This document shows positions 44,180 through 53,677 of a DNA stretch of 64,000 nucleotides, piece by piece. The stretch covers positions 124,001 to 188,000 of the forward strand of contig NZ_BNEO01000005.1 in assembly GCF_014905415.1 (NCBI RefSeq). The letters are read 5' to 3'. The notes under the pieces were generated by a model. The model was given only the letters and a program-made list of their open reading frames with translations, was not told the origin of the DNA and did not search any database. The position numbers were made by a program, and so were the translations under genes. Source of the DNA: Virgibacillus salexigens. GTDB lineage: Bacteria; Bacillota; Bacilli; Bacillales; Amphibacillaceae. How positions within the stretch are numbered: the stretch's first letter is position 1; each line of letters starts with the position of its first letter.

Positions 44180-44943
44180 TGCAAATCTCTCCTAACTTCT
44201 ATTCCAGATTGATACAATTCCGTTTTTAATTCAGGTATGGAAATTTCTCCATAATGGAACACAGAGGCAGCTAAGGCAGCATCTGCAATCCCATCTTGTA
44301 ACACCTCAGCAAAATGCTGTGTTGTACCTGCACCACCACTTGCAACGATCGGGAGATTTACTTCAGCTGCAACGGATTGCATTAATGCTAGGTCGTAGCC
44401 ATTTTTTTCTCCATCTGTATTAATTGCATTTAGGACAATTTCTCCTGCACCTAGTGCTTCCCCCTGTTTGGCCCAATCGACAACATCTAGGTTTGATTGT
44501 TGACGTCCTCCATTAATATAAACACCCCATCTATTATTGGCAGCTTGCTTTGCATCAATGGAAAGTACAATACATTGAGATCCAAATCTCAGCGCAGCTT
44601 CTTTAATGACCAATGGGTTTTTAACAGCTGCGCTATTGATTGATACTTTATCTGCCCCAGCCCGTAGTACTTGATGAATATCTTCTACGGTACGGATTCC
44701 GCCTCCGACAGTAAAGGGGATAGCTATTTCTGCAGCAACACTCTCCACCATATCTAGGAAAATATTTCTTTCTTCATTAGAGGCTGTTATATCATAAAAT
44801 ACGAGTTCATCTGCACCGTCTTGATTGTATTTCTTTGCCAAATCAACCGGATGAGCGACATCTTGGATATTTTGAAATTTTTTACCTTTTACGACTCGGC
44901 CTTTATCGACATCTAGGCAGGGTACAATACGCTTAGCCAGCAT
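44170..44943 (-). CDS. hisF: Imidazole glycerol phosphate synthase, cyclase subunit
   Basis: Uses ammonia from HisH to form imidazole glycerol phosphate and AICAR. The 257-residue half-barrel-repeat protein begins [20 protein letters not shown] (catalytic Asp11) and has [12 protein letters not shown] and the second catalytic Asp in VLSIDAKQ, with [10 protein letters not shown] near the end. It overlaps hisA by 11 bases. Confidence 0.96.
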   Translation of the reverse strand: MLAKRIVPCLDVDKGRVVKGKKFQNIQDVAHPVDLAKKYNQDGADELVFYDITASNEERNIFLDMVESVAAEIAIPFTVGGGIRTVEDIHQVLRAGADKVSINSAAVKNPLVIKEAALRFGSQCIVLSIDAKQAANNRWGVYINGGRQQSNLDVVDWAKQGEALGAGEIVLNAINTDGEKNGYDLALMQSVAAEVNLPIVASGGAGTTQHFAEVLQDGIADAALAASVFHYGEISIPELKTELYQSGIEVRRDLQWK

Positions 44944-45655
44944 TGCTGATCAGCTCCAATCCTTGTTTTAATGATAAGGATCCATCATAAAGCGCCTTTC
45001 CGATTATTGCGCCATATAACTGTTTTTGATTTAATTGAATAATATCATCCAATGTTGTTACTCCTCCTGAAGCAATGATATTCATGGAGGTGGAGTTATT
45101 GACATTTTCTAATTCCTCCAAATTAGGGCCTTGTAGCATACCGTCTTTCAAAATATCTGTGTAAATTAATGTTTGTAAACCTAAGTCCTCTAAGTTTCCA
45201 ACAATTTCTGTTGCCTCTACTTTACTTGTTTCAGTCCACCCATTTGTAGCAACAAAACCATTTCGTGCATCAATGGAAACTGCCGTTTGAGTCGGATAAT
45301 TCTTAACAGCAGTCTCTAAGAACTGTTTATCTTTAACTGCCGCTGTTCCTAATATAACTCGATCGACTCCAGCATTTAAGTAATCTTCCATAACTGTGAT
45401 GGATCGGATCCCACCGCCGATTTGGATCGGAATATTCGTTTGCTTGGCAATTTCTTTAATCAAATCTGCATTGATAGACAAGCCAGATTTTGCACCATCG
45501 AGGTCAACTAAGTGTAAATAAGCCGCTCCTTGTTCTTCCCATTGCTTCGCAACAGAAACTGGTGAGTCACTATAAATTTTTTCTTTCCTGTAATTTCCCT
45601 GTGTTAGGCGGACACACTTTCCATTTTTTATATCAATTGCTGGAAATAGAATCAT
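44933..45655 (-). CDS. hisA: ProFAR isomerase (HisA)
   Basis: Isomerises the ribosyl group of ProFAR to the ribulosyl form. The 240-residue TIM barrel opens MILFPAIDIKNGKCVRLTQG (catalytic Asp8), has VDLDGAKSG, IQIGGGIRSI, VDRVILGTAAVKD, the second Asp in YTDILKDGML and ASGGVTTLDD. The start overlaps the hisH stop by four bases. Confidence 0.96.
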   Translation of the reverse strand: MILFPAIDIKNGKCVRLTQGNYRKEKIYSDSPVSVAKQWEEQGAAYLHLVDLDGAKSGLSINADLIKEIAKQTNIPIQIGGGIRSITVMEDYLNAGVDRVILGTAAVKDKQFLETAVKNYPTQTAVSIDARNGFVATNGWTETSKVEATEIVGNLEDLGLQTLIYTDILKDGMLQGPNLEELENVNNSTSMNIIASGGVTTLDDIIQLNQKQLYGAIIGKALYDGSLSLKQGLELISNAG

Positions 45656-46257
45656 CTTATCATCTCCCCGAAATTTTCTAATAGCTGCAATCCGATATCG
45701 CCACTTTTTTCTGGGTGAAATTGCATTCCAATGATATTGTCCTGTTGGACAAATGCTGGAATCATCCCTCCGTATGTTGAACTTGCAATTAATGAATTAT
45801 GTTGAAACGCTGTTACAGCATAAGAATGAACGAAATAGACATACGCATCATCTGGGATATCCTTATATAATGCACTGTTTCGATGCGTGGTTAAATTATT
45901 CCACCCGATATGGGGTACTTTTACGGAGTTGCTAATTCTACTTACCTTGCCTTCAAGTAGTCCGAACCCTTCCCATTCTCCATCTTCTTCACTTGTTTCA
46001 TAGAATAATTGCATGCCTAAGCAAATACCAAGTATAGGTTTCCCATTATTCGCTTCATGTTTCAGAATATCAATGAGGCCTTTTTGATCTAACGTTTTCA
46101 TTGCGTCTTGAAATGCTCCTACACCTGGTAAGATAATTGCATCACTGTTAGCAATCTCATTAGGATCTGTTGTTAAGTAGGATTCCATGCCTTTTTTGGT
46201 CAATGCAAACTGAAGACTTTTAATATTTCCAGCTCCATAGTCAATAATCGCAATCAT
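45652..46257 (-). CDS. hisH: Imidazole glycerol phosphate synthase, glutaminase subunit
   Basis: Generates ammonia for HisF. The 201-residue class I amidotransferase starts MIAIIDYGAGNI, has nucleophile Cys in GICLGMQLF (about residue 81) and the His/Glu pair in GMQFHPEKSG. I chose the ATG at 46257, eight bases after AAAGGG; a TTG two codons earlier is too close to that site. It is 26 bases downstream of hisB. Confidence 0.95.
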   Translation of the reverse strand: MIAIIDYGAGNIKSLQFALTKKGMESYLTTDPNEIANSDAIILPGVGAFQDAMKTLDQKGLIDILKHEANNGKPILGICLGMQLFYETSEEDGEWEGFGLLEGKVSRISNSVKVPHIGWNNLTTHRNSALYKDIPDDAYVYFVHSYAVTAFQHNSLIASSTYGGMIPAFVQQDNIIGMQFHPEKSGDIGLQLLENFGEMIR

Positions 46258-46283
46258 TTTCAACGCCCTTTCTGTATTCGCAC

Positions 46284-46868
46284 TTATAGGCTTCCCTTTG
46301 TGGAAGGAACACCTTTGATCCGTCCATTTTTTTGACTAGCTGTATCAAGCGCACGTCCAAATCCTTTAAATATCGATTCAATGATATGATGGGTGTTTTT
46401 GCCGTAAACCTGGTGTATATGAAGAGTGACTTTAGCGTTGCTAGCAAATGCTTGAAAAAATTCTTCAACCAGTTCTGTATCAAAATCCCCTACTTTGTCT
46501 TTAAGTCCCTCTACTCCATAGACGAGATAGGCACGACCACTTATGTCTATCGAAACTGTTGATAGCGCCTCATCCATTGGCGTTGTTACGCTAGCATAGC
46601 GAGTGATCCCTTCTTTATCGCCTAATGCTTGGTGAAATGCTTGACCGAGGGCAATACCAATATCTTCAACAGAATGATGTTGATCAACGTCTAAATCGCC
46701 TTTACAAATGATATTGATATCAAATAATCCGTGTTTGGTCATTAAGGTTAACATATGGTCAAAGAAGCCAGCTCCGGTTTGAATGGAGCTAATTCCTGCC
46801 CCGTCAATCGTTAATCCTAAAGTGATCTCTGTTTCTGAAGTAGCTCGGTTAAGCTCATGCTTTCGCAT
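46284..46868 (-). CDS. hisB: Imidazoleglycerol-phosphate dehydratase
   Basis: Dehydrates imidazole glycerol phosphate to imidazole acetol phosphate with manganese. The 194-residue protein has the two metal-binding clusters GFFDHMLTLMTKHG and DQHHSVEDIGI, repeated as FFQAFASNAKVTLHI and NTHHIIESIFKGFGRAL. I chose the ATG at 46868, nine bases after AAAGGAGG. It overlaps the hisD end by 14 bases. It is the monofunctional form; the phosphatase is the separate hisK. Confidence 0.95.
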   Translation of the reverse strand: MRKHELNRATSETEITLGLTIDGAGISSIQTGAGFFDHMLTLMTKHGLFDINIICKGDLDVDQHHSVEDIGIALGQAFHQALGDKEGITRYASVTTPMDEALSTVSIDISGRAYLVYGVEGLKDKVGDFDTELVEEFFQAFASNAKVTLHIHQVYGKNTHHIIESIFKGFGRALDTASQKNGRIKGVPSTKGSL

Positions 46869-48153
46869 TGGAATCATCCTCCTTTCGAATTTGAATGGCC
46901 TGGGCATGGGCAGTCAACTTTTCTGTAGTAGCTAATTCTGTAATTGCATCAACTGTGTTAAGTAACGATTGTTTGTCATATTGAATCACGCTGGATTTTT
47001 TCATGAAATCATAAACCCCTAATGGTGAAGAAAAAGCAGCGGTACCATTTGTTGGTAATGTATGATTCGGTCCTGCCATATAATCTCCAAGTGCTTCTGG
47101 GGAATAGTTACCTAAGAATATGGCACCAGCATTCTTAATGTAACCTAGCTTTTCAATCGGATTTTCAATCATTAATTGCAAGTGTTCTGGAGCAATATCG
47201 TTAGCGATGTCCATTGCCTCATATAGATCTTCAACGAGGATGAATTTGCCATTTTGCTGTACAGATTTAGTGATAATTTCCTCTCTTTCCAGCAGCGCGG
47301 TTTGTCTTTCCATTTCCTCTTGTATCGCTGTTGCTTGCTTGTTATTCCAAACGATACAAATAGGGGTAGCAGCCTCATCATGTTCTGCTTGTGATAGTAA
47401 ATCAGCTGCAACAAAATCAGCTGGAGCTGTATCATCTGCAACTATACAAATCTCACTTGGTCCTGCTATCATATCAATGGCTACTTCTCCAAAAACCCAT
47501 TTTTTTGCGCGAGCCACATATGCATTACCTGGACCAGTGATTTTTTGAACTTTGTTTATCGTTTCCGTTCCATAAGCGAGTGCTGCAATCGCCTGCGCCC
47601 CTCCAATTTTATAAACCGTATCTGCTCCGGCCTTCTCGGCAGCAACTAGAATATGTGGGTTTACCTTGCCGTTTGGTTGTGGGGGTGTCGTTATTACGAT
47701 GGATTCAACCCCAGCAATTTTTGCAGGGATGACGTTCATTAGCACGGTAGATGGATAAGCAGCTTTTCCCCCAGGAATATAGATACCAACACGTTCAAGG
47801 GGAGTAACCTGCTGCCCCAAGACAATTCCAGGGATACTTGAATCTATCCATGATTGTTGCAGTTGTCTCTGGTGAAAACGTGTAATATTTGTCTTCGCTT
47901 GCTCTAATGCAGGCACAAAAGCAGGAGAAACTCGATCTCGTGCTTCTGCAAATTCATCTTTCGTTACTGTAAAGTCATCTAATTTGATTCCATCGAATTG
48001 ATTTGTTAAAGAATTGACGGCCCGGTCACCAGCTTCCTTAACCTGACGAATAATATCAAGAACGGATTGATCGATGGAGTTTTCAAGTTGATCTTCGATA
48101 GCTTGTGAAGATATCTTGCTGCTCCAATATTGAGCTCCAGTTAGCCATTTCAT
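46855..48153 (-). CDS. hisD: Histidinol dehydrogenase
   Basis: Performs the last two oxidations, histidinol to histidine, with two NAD. The 432-residue zinc enzyme shows VGIYIPGGKAAYPSTVLMNVIPA, KITGPGNAYVARAKKWVFG, DMIAGPSEI, LSQAEHDEAA and APEHLQL, covering the NAD and zinc sites. It is two bases downstream of hisG and overlaps hisB. Confidence 0.96.
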   Translation of the reverse strand: MKWLTGAQYWSSKISSQAIEDQLENSIDQSVLDIIRQVKEAGDRAVNSLTNQFDGIKLDDFTVTKDEFAEARDRVSPAFVPALEQAKTNITRFHQRQLQQSWIDSSIPGIVLGQQVTPLERVGIYIPGGKAAYPSTVLMNVIPAKIAGVESIVITTPPQPNGKVNPHILVAAEKAGADTVYKIGGAQAIAALAYGTETINKVQKITGPGNAYVARAKKWVFGEVAIDMIAGPSEICIVADDTAPADFVAADLLSQAEHDEAATPICIVWNNKQATAIQEEMERQTALLEREEIITKSVQQNGKFILVEDLYEAMDIANDIAPEHLQLMIENPIEKLGYIKNAGAIFLGNYSPEALGDYMAGPNHTLPTNGTAAFSSPLGVYDFMKKSSVIQYDKQSLLNTVDAITELATTEKLTAHAQAIQIRKEDDSNAKA

Positions 48154-48155
48154 GT

Positions 48156-48785
48156 CTATTCCTCCAAGCTTATTTTCAGTTTTTCAATAAATTGCTGTAT
48201 GTGATTTGCTTTCATGGCAAAACTTGCTTTATTAATAATTAAACGAGTACTTATCGGTTCCACATGTTCAATTACGACCAACCCATTTTCCTTTAGCGTA
48301 TTACCTGTCTCTACAATATCGACGATCACATCAGAGAGGCCGATCAATGGAGCTAATTCAACAGAACCATTCAGCTTTACGATCTCAACGTTATTCCCTT
48401 TACGTAAGAAGTGTTTTTTTGCAACGGTCGGATACTTTGTTGCGATCGTTAAAGATTGTAATGTATCAATGTTTACACCTGGTTTTCCGGCAACGGCAAA
48501 TTTACATTTTCCAATTTGCAGATCAAGAATCTCATAAATATCAGCTTCTGATTCCAAGATATTATCTTTCCCAGCAATCCCGATATCGGCTGCACCTTTT
48601 TCTACATAGGTGGGCACATCCACAGCTTTAACAAAAATAAGCTTAATCGTGTGTTTTTTATTATAAAAGACCAATTTTCTACTGGAAGGGGTTAAATCTT
48701 CAAAGAAAATATCCATTTGCTCTAATAATCTAATGGTGTGATCTGCTGTACGGCCTTTTGCTACAGCTAGAGTAAAAGCTTCCAT
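48156..48785 (-). CDS. hisG: ATP phosphoribosyltransferase catalytic subunit (short form)
   Basis: Condenses ATP and PRPP in the first histidine step. At 209 residues it is the short form, which needs HisZ for activity and feedback by histidine; hisZ is directly upstream. Motifs include DIGIAGKDN, IATKYPTVAKKHF and LNGSVELAPLIGLSDVIVDIVETGNTLK, the PRPP loop. The start abuts the hisZ stop. Confidence 0.95.
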   Translation of the reverse strand: MEAFTLAVAKGRTADHTIRLLEQMDIFFEDLTPSSRKLVFYNKKHTIKLIFVKAVDVPTYVEKGAADIGIAGKDNILESEADIYEILDLQIGKCKFAVAGKPGVNIDTLQSLTIATKYPTVAKKHFLRKGNNVEIVKLNGSVELAPLIGLSDVIVDIVETGNTLKENGLVVIEHVEPISTRLIINKASFAMKANHIQQFIEKLKISLEE

Positions 48786-50033
48786 CTATCCATTCTCCTT
48801 TTTTGCTTGTAATAATCCCTGTAAATCTACGAAATTTTTAAATTGATAGATTTGATTGTCTACAGCAGCTGTATAAACGTTTTCTGTGTACATGATTTCC
48901 CAAGTAGCTTGAATAGTCGCTGTTTCGGATGTTTCCTTAGGAAAAGAAATAACTGAATATCCTTGGTTTCTAAGGTGAAACGCTGCAGCTACAGCCTCTT
49001 GTTGCGTATTTGTATCATAATATAAACAGATATCAATGGATGACTCTGGTTCGGACAATAAATGATGTTGACTAGCAGCATGGATTAATAAATCTACATC
49101 AAAAGCAAAGCCAATAGCAGGAATATGTGTACCAAACTGATCACCTAGGTTATCATACCTTCCTCCCATAACGACTGGTCTACCAATCTGATTGATAAAT
49201 CCTTGGAAAATTATATCTGAATAGTAATCCATATCATTAATCAGTCCTAAGTTAAACACAATATCCTCTGACAGGTCATATGCCTGGAGGTTAGTATAAA
49301 CATCAATTAGTTTTTTTAATTCAGCTTTCACCTCGTTATCCAAGCCATATTGATTAATTTCATTAATGACAGATTTTGGCTGCCCATATAGAAAAGGAAT
49401 ATTCCGAATGGCTGTTTTTAAAGGCTCATCAATAGTTAATGATTCTAAATAAGCTGTCATTTCTGCTAGATTCTTTGATTGTATAAATCTTTGAATATTC
49501 GTGATTTCAGTTGTCGAAAGTGATGTTTGTGCAATGAGTGCCTTAAAAAAACCAGCATGCCCAATTTCTATTTTATAGTCGGAAAAACCGCAGTCATGTA
49601 AGGTATGAATAGCTAATGCGATAACCTCAGCATCTACTGTGGGTGAAGAGTCTCCAAAGTATTCAATACCTGCTTGGGTACGTTCCTTCTGTTCATTCCA
49701 TTGTACATGACGAAATACATCCATAACATAAAAGTAGCGATCATGTTTTACAGTTAATTGATTTTTATTGGTCATCCATTGCGTCAATGGAATGGTTATA
49801 TCTGGGCGTAATACTAACACTTCTCCCGATGCATCGATGATTTTGATCATATCTTCTGTGTTAACAATTCCAGTTTTCGTTGCATACATATCATACTTTT
49901 CAAATGCTGAAGTTTGAATTTGTTTATATCCATACGTCTTAAAGCGATGTTTTAGTTTAGAAATCAATTCTTCACGTTGCTGAAACCTTTCGATTTGATC
50001 GGCACGATAATGGTTGTTTACTAATGAATGCAT
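48786..50033 (-). CDS. hisZ: ATP phosphoribosyltransferase regulatory subunit
   Basis: A 415-residue HisRS-like paralogue that lacks tRNA charging and forms the octamer with short HisG, providing histidine feedback. The class II synthetase fold is visible in LRPDITIPLTQWM, DRYFYVMDVFRH and AGIEYFGDSSPTVDAEVIALA, with the C-terminal GGRYDNLGDQFG. I chose the ATG at 50033 behind GGAAGGAG. It is the first gene of the nine-gene his operon. Confidence 0.92.
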   Translation of the reverse strand: MHSLVNNHYRADQIERFQQREELISKLKHRFKTYGYKQIQTSAFEKYDMYATKTGIVNTEDMIKIIDASGEVLVLRPDITIPLTQWMTNKNQLTVKHDRYFYVMDVFRHVQWNEQKERTQAGIEYFGDSSPTVDAEVIALAIHTLHDCGFSDYKIEIGHAGFFKALIAQTSLSTTEITNIQRFIQSKNLAEMTAYLESLTIDEPLKTAIRNIPFLYGQPKSVINEINQYGLDNEVKAELKKLIDVYTNLQAYDLSEDIVFNLGLINDMDYYSDIIFQGFINQIGRPVVMGGRYDNLGDQFGTHIPAIGFAFDVDLLIHAASQHHLLSEPESSIDICLYYDTNTQQEAVAAAFHLRNQGYSVISFPKETSETATIQATWEIMYTENVYTAAVDNQIYQFKNFVDLQGLLQAKKENG

Positions 50034-50098
50034 AAAGTTAATACTCCTTCCAGAACACTTCATCACTTTATCGCTTTATCTAAATAAAGTTATATAGT

Positions 50099-50127
50099 AT
50101 TCTAATAATTATAAAAGAAAAAGTCAA
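50099..50127 (-). promoter_or_regulatory. his operon promoter
   Basis: On the minus strand TTGACT (50122-50127) and TAGAAT (50099-50104) are 17 bases apart, 66 bases before hisZ. The leader is too short for a T-box, and no terminator precedes hisZ. Confidence 0.7.
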
Positions 50128-50147
50128 CCAAAGGAGCGATATTTTTT

Positions 50148-50939
50148 ATGTTTGATTATCACATGCACAGTACTTTTTCGGCAGATTGTGATACACCAAT
50201 GGAGAAGGCAATCGAAGAGGCAATTCATAGAGGGCTTAGAGAAATCTGCTTTACAGAGCATATTGATGAAGATTATCCAGATCCTACGATTACCTTTGAT
50301 TTAGATCTAGCTGCTTATGATAAAAAAATTAGAGAAATGCAACAAGCATATGCAAATAGGATAAATATAAAGAAAGGGGTAGAAATTGGCATTCAGCCAC
50401 ATCTTATTTCTAATTGTAAACGGGTGGTTGAGCAAGAAGTTTTTGACTTTGTTATTTGTTCAATGCACACCACTCAAAAGAAAGATTTACATTCCGGTGA
50501 TTTCTTTAAGAATCAAACGATAGAGGAAGCATATCAGCAATATTATCAGGAATTATATGTATGTATTACGCAATTTAAAGAATTTCAAGTACTGGGACAT
50601 ATTGATTTAGTAAAGCGATATACGAAAGGACAAGAGAGTAATCATGATTTTCATTCCATTCTTTCACAAATATTTCATGAAATAATTCCAGCTGGGAAAG
50701 GTATAGAAATAAACACCTCTGGTTTCCGTTATGGGCTTAACAGTGCCATGCCAAGTACAGATATCTTAAAGCTTTATAAAGACTGTGGCGGAGAAATTAT
50801 AACTGTGGGTTCAGATTCACATGTAGAAACGACAGTAGGCTCAGGGGTTGAAGATGCAATTCGTTTATTACGCTATCTAGGGTTTAAATATGTCACGACA
50901 TTTGAAAACAAACAACCGATCTTTCATCCCATTACGTAA
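50148..50939 (+). CDS. hisK: Histidinol-phosphatase, PHP family
   Basis: Removes phosphate from histidinol phosphate. The 263-residue PHP-domain protein begins MFDYHMHSTFSADCDTPM with the metal-binding HMHS, then CFTEHID, CSMHTTQ, LGHIDLVKRY and GSDSHVE. It is divergent from the his operon, sharing a 114-base intergenic region, and supplies the one activity missing from monofunctional HisB. AAAGGAG precedes the ATG. Confidence 0.92.
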   Translation: MFDYHMHSTFSADCDTPMEKAIEEAIHRGLREICFTEHIDEDYPDPTITFDLDLAAYDKKIREMQQAYANRINIKKGVEIGIQPHLISNCKRVVEQEVFDFVICSMHTTQKKDLHSGDFFKNQTIEEAYQQYYQELYVCITQFKEFQVLGHIDLVKRYTKGQESNHDFHSILSQIFHEIIPAGKGIEINTSGFRYGLNSAMPSTDILKLYKDCGGEIITVGSDSHVETTVGSGVEDAIRLLRYLGFKYVTTFENKQPIFHPIT

Positions 50940-51042
50940 TGTTTATCGAATGTCCTTGTTTTGAAAGAAAACAATCATGAGACATGCTATAATTGGGTAG
51001 AACAAATTAGATTCAACAGGTTGTATAAATGAGGGAAAATGT

Positions 51043-51855
51043 TTGAAGAAGAAACATATTATAACAATAACGTCAATTGGTCTAATCATCCTTGGTTTCG
51101 CGGCCCTTTTATACATGCCAAATAAGGCAAATTCAGATTATGATAAAGTAAGGCCAACCCTATTTGTACATGGTTATAAAGGTACCATAAATTCATTTGG
51201 TAATATGTTAAACCGTTTTGAATATGACTATCATTGGGGAAATAAAGCGATCGTGTATTATGTGAAGCAGAACGGAGTTGTTCAAAAATATAATCTCAGT
51301 AAAGGAAAAAAAGAACCGGTATTTATTCAAGTTGTGTTTGAGGATAATCGGGCAAGCTTTGAGGTGACGGCAAGTTGGCTTGCAAAAGTGTTAGAGGATA
51401 TGAAGCAAGTTTATTCCATCGAAAGTGTCAATATAGTCGGGCATTCAATGGGAGGAATTGTGTCATTAGAATACTTGAAGCAATTTCAGGGTGTGAATTT
51501 TCCAACAGTACGTAAATTTATTGCTATTGGTAGTCCGTTTGATGGAATTTATAGTGAAGAGTATTTTAAAATAAATCGTGATCCTGCAGCTGCGGATTTA
51601 CATCCTGATTCTCCTGCATTACAATACCTTCGTGAGCGTCCGTTTCCAGATCATATCGAAGTACTTAGTATTGCAAGTACAGGAGATGCAATTGCTGTGC
51701 CAGAAAGTGTACACTCATTACGAAATATTGTACCAGAGGCACAGCTACAGGAGAAAGTTATTCATAATGATCAATTAAGTCATAGTGGCTTACATGAAAG
51801 CAGGAAAGTGGATCATCTCATTTATAAATTTCTGTGGCAAGATCATATACAATAG
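51043..51855 (+). CDS. Alpha/beta hydrolase, DUF915 family
   Basis: A 270-residue membrane-anchored or secreted hydrolase. It has one N-terminal membrane segment (residues 5-24), LFVHGYKGTINSFGNML carrying the oxyanion region, nucleophile Ser in VGHSMGGIVSLEY and a late His in HNDQLSHSGLHES. The substrate is unknown. It starts at TTG 51043 behind GAGGGA. The murB ribosome site begins 25 bases after its stop. Confidence 0.82.
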   Translation: MKKKHIITITSIGLIILGFAALLYMPNKANSDYDKVRPTLFVHGYKGTINSFGNMLNRFEYDYHWGNKAIVYYVKQNGVVQKYNLSKGKKEPVFIQVVFEDNRASFEVTASWLAKVLEDMKQVYSIESVNIVGHSMGGIVSLEYLKQFQGVNFPTVRKFIAIGSPFDGIYSEEYFKINRDPAAADLHPDSPALQYLRERPFPDHIEVLSIASTGDAIAVPESVHSLRNIVPEAQLQEKVIHNDQLSHSGLHESRKVDHLIYKFLWQDHIQ

Positions 51856-51895
51856 CTTACAATATATTGGAATAATGTTTAAAGGAATGATACGT

Positions 51896-52819
51896 GTGGG
51901 ATTGAATCATCATATGTACGATAAATTAACGGAAATAACCCCGAAGAAAAATGTGATGGTGGATGAACCATTAAAGAATCATACGTATACTCGCTTAGGC
52001 GGGAAGGCTGATTTTTTAGTAACACCGGAAACATATAATCAAGTACAGGAAATAGTCAAACTAGCAAATAGGGAGGAAATCGCATTTACCCTACTCGGTA
52101 ATGGATCTAATCTGATTGTAAAAGATGGTGGTATCCGGGGGATTGTTATGAATTTGAAGCAGTTAACCGATATTTCAACAAATGGATCAACCATTGTAGC
52201 TCAAAGCGGTGCTAGGATCATTGACGTTTCCAGGGAAGCCCTTGATAAGACATTGTCTGGATTGGAGTTTGCTTGTGGAATCCCAGGATCTGTCGGTGGT
52301 GCCTTATTTATGAATGCAGGGGCTTACGGAGGCGAAATAAAGGATGTACTCGTGAGCTCGAGAGTAGTAGATAGAGAAGGAAATCTTTTAACAAGGACAG
52401 CAGATCAACTGGATTTGGATTATCGTACGAGTAATATTCCTGAGAGAGGATATATTGTTCTTGAAGCAACGTTTTCCTTGTCGCAAGGTAGTTATCTAGA
52501 TATTAAAGCAATTATGGATGATTTAACGATGAAACGAGAAACGAAACAGCCATTAGAATATCCTTCATGTGGGAGTGTATTCAAACGACCCCCAGGTTAT
52601 TTTGCAGGGAAATTAATACAAGATAGCGAATTACAAGGATCACAAATTGGTGGTGCTCAGGTTTCCTTAAAACATGCAGGATTTATTGTGAATAAAGACC
52701 AGGCAACGGCAACGGATTATATTCAATTAATTCGTCACGTGCAAAAAACAGTAAGTGATAAATTCGGGGTTCAGTTAGAACGAGAGGTAAAAATTATAGG
52801 GGAAGATCCAATACATTAA
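51896..52819 (+). CDS. murB: UDP-N-acetylenolpyruvoylglucosamine reductase
   Basis: Reduces UDP-GlcNAc-enolpyruvate to UDP-MurNAc with NADPH and FAD. The 307-residue type II MurB has TYTRLGGKADFLVTP, LGNGSNLIVKDGG, GIPGSVGGALFMNAGAYGGEI, the YRTSNIPERG loop, and the catalytic Ser in YPSCGSVFKRP and Glu near the C-terminus. The frame is open from 51785, but only the GTG at 51896 has a ribosome site (AAAGGA, nine bases) and gives the family length. A terminator follows. Confidence 0.93.
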   Translation: MGLNHHMYDKLTEITPKKNVMVDEPLKNHTYTRLGGKADFLVTPETYNQVQEIVKLANREEIAFTLLGNGSNLIVKDGGIRGIVMNLKQLTDISTNGSTIVAQSGARIIDVSREALDKTLSGLEFACGIPGSVGGALFMNAGAYGGEIKDVLVSSRVVDREGNLLTRTADQLDLDYRTSNIPERGYIVLEATFSLSQGSYLDIKAIMDDLTMKRETKQPLEYPSCGSVFKRPPGYFAGKLIQDSELQGSQIGGAQVSLKHAGFIVNKDQATATDYIQLIRHVQKTVSDKFGVQLEREVKIIGEDPIH

Positions 52820-52820
52820 C

Positions 52821-52867
52821 AAGAAGCTGTAGCTCCGTTTTAATGGAAGCTGCAGCTTCTTGTTTTT
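52821..52867 (+). terminator. Terminator after murB
   Basis: AAGAAGCTG (52821-52829) pairs with CAGCTTCTT (52853-52861) with further inner pairing, followed by GTTTTT. Confidence 0.82.
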
Positions 52868-52906
52868 ATAGCAAACTTCAAGTTGGTGTTCTCTGCTTTT
52901 AGCCCT

Positions 52907-53677
52907 TTAATTTCTAAAACGGTGTAAAAAGCTTTGTAAACGGTCGTTTTTAGAGTGTTCAATGACTTCGCTCGCGGTTCCTTGTTCAGCAATGACACCT
53001 TCATCCAAGAACAATACTTTATCTGCGACGTCAAGAGCGAAATCCATTTCATGGGTTACAAGAATCATTGCCATCTCACCGTCTTTAGCAATATCTCGGA
53101 TCACTTCAAGCACTTCACCGACTAATTCTGGATCCAAAGCTGAAGTTACCTCATCAAATAACATGACTTTTGGTCGCATAACTAAAGCTCTTGCCATAGC
53201 TACACGCTGCTTCTGACCTCCGGAGAGCTGGCTAGGATAGTTATCTAATTTATCACCAAGTCCCACTTTTTTTAGCATTTCAATGGATCGGTCTTTGGCA
53301 GAGGATTTGCTTTCCTGTTTCACATGGATGGGTGCAGTCATACAGTTTTCTAAAATTGTCATATGAGGAAAAAGATTAAAGTGTTGGAATACCATTCCGA
53401 TATCTCCTCGAACTGCTCGTAAATGTTTTTCATTTGCTGTAACCTGTTTTCCTTTTTTATCCATCTTCCATAAGTTCGTTCCATCTACAATAATGTCACC
53501 AGAAGTAGGCTGTTCCAATGTCATTAGCATTCTAATGATGGTGGTTTTCCCAGAACCACTTGGCCCAATTATAGCTACTTTTTCTGCTGGTCTTATATCT
53601 AAATCAATTCCTTTAAGTACTTTTACATCACCAAAGGATTTATGAACATCATTAAACGTAACAATCGGTTCTGTCAT
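52907..53677 (-). CDS. ehuA: Ectoine/hydroxyectoine ABC transporter ATPase
   Basis: A 256-residue polar amino-acid-type ABC ATPase with Walker A GPSGSGKTT, signature LSGGQKQRVAMARAL, Walker B VMLFDEVTSALDPE and ILVTHEMDFA. It is last in ehuB-C-D-A; the overlap with ehuD is one base (TAATG). The ectoine assignment rests on the EhuB features of the binding protein in the same operon, since ATPases of this class are similar across amino-acid systems. Confidence 0.85.
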   Translation of the reverse strand: MTEPIVTFNDVHKSFGDVKVLKGIDLDIRPAEKVAIIGPSGSGKTTIIRMLMTLEQPTSGDIIVDGTNLWKMDKKGKQVTANEKHLRAVRGDIGMVFQHFNLFPHMTILENCMTAPIHVKQESKSSAKDRSIEMLKKVGLGDKLDNYPSQLSGGQKQRVAMARALVMRPKVMLFDEVTSALDPELVGEVLEVIRDIAKDGEMAMILVTHEMDFALDVADKVLFLDEGVIAEQGTASEVIEHSKNDRLQSFLHRFRN

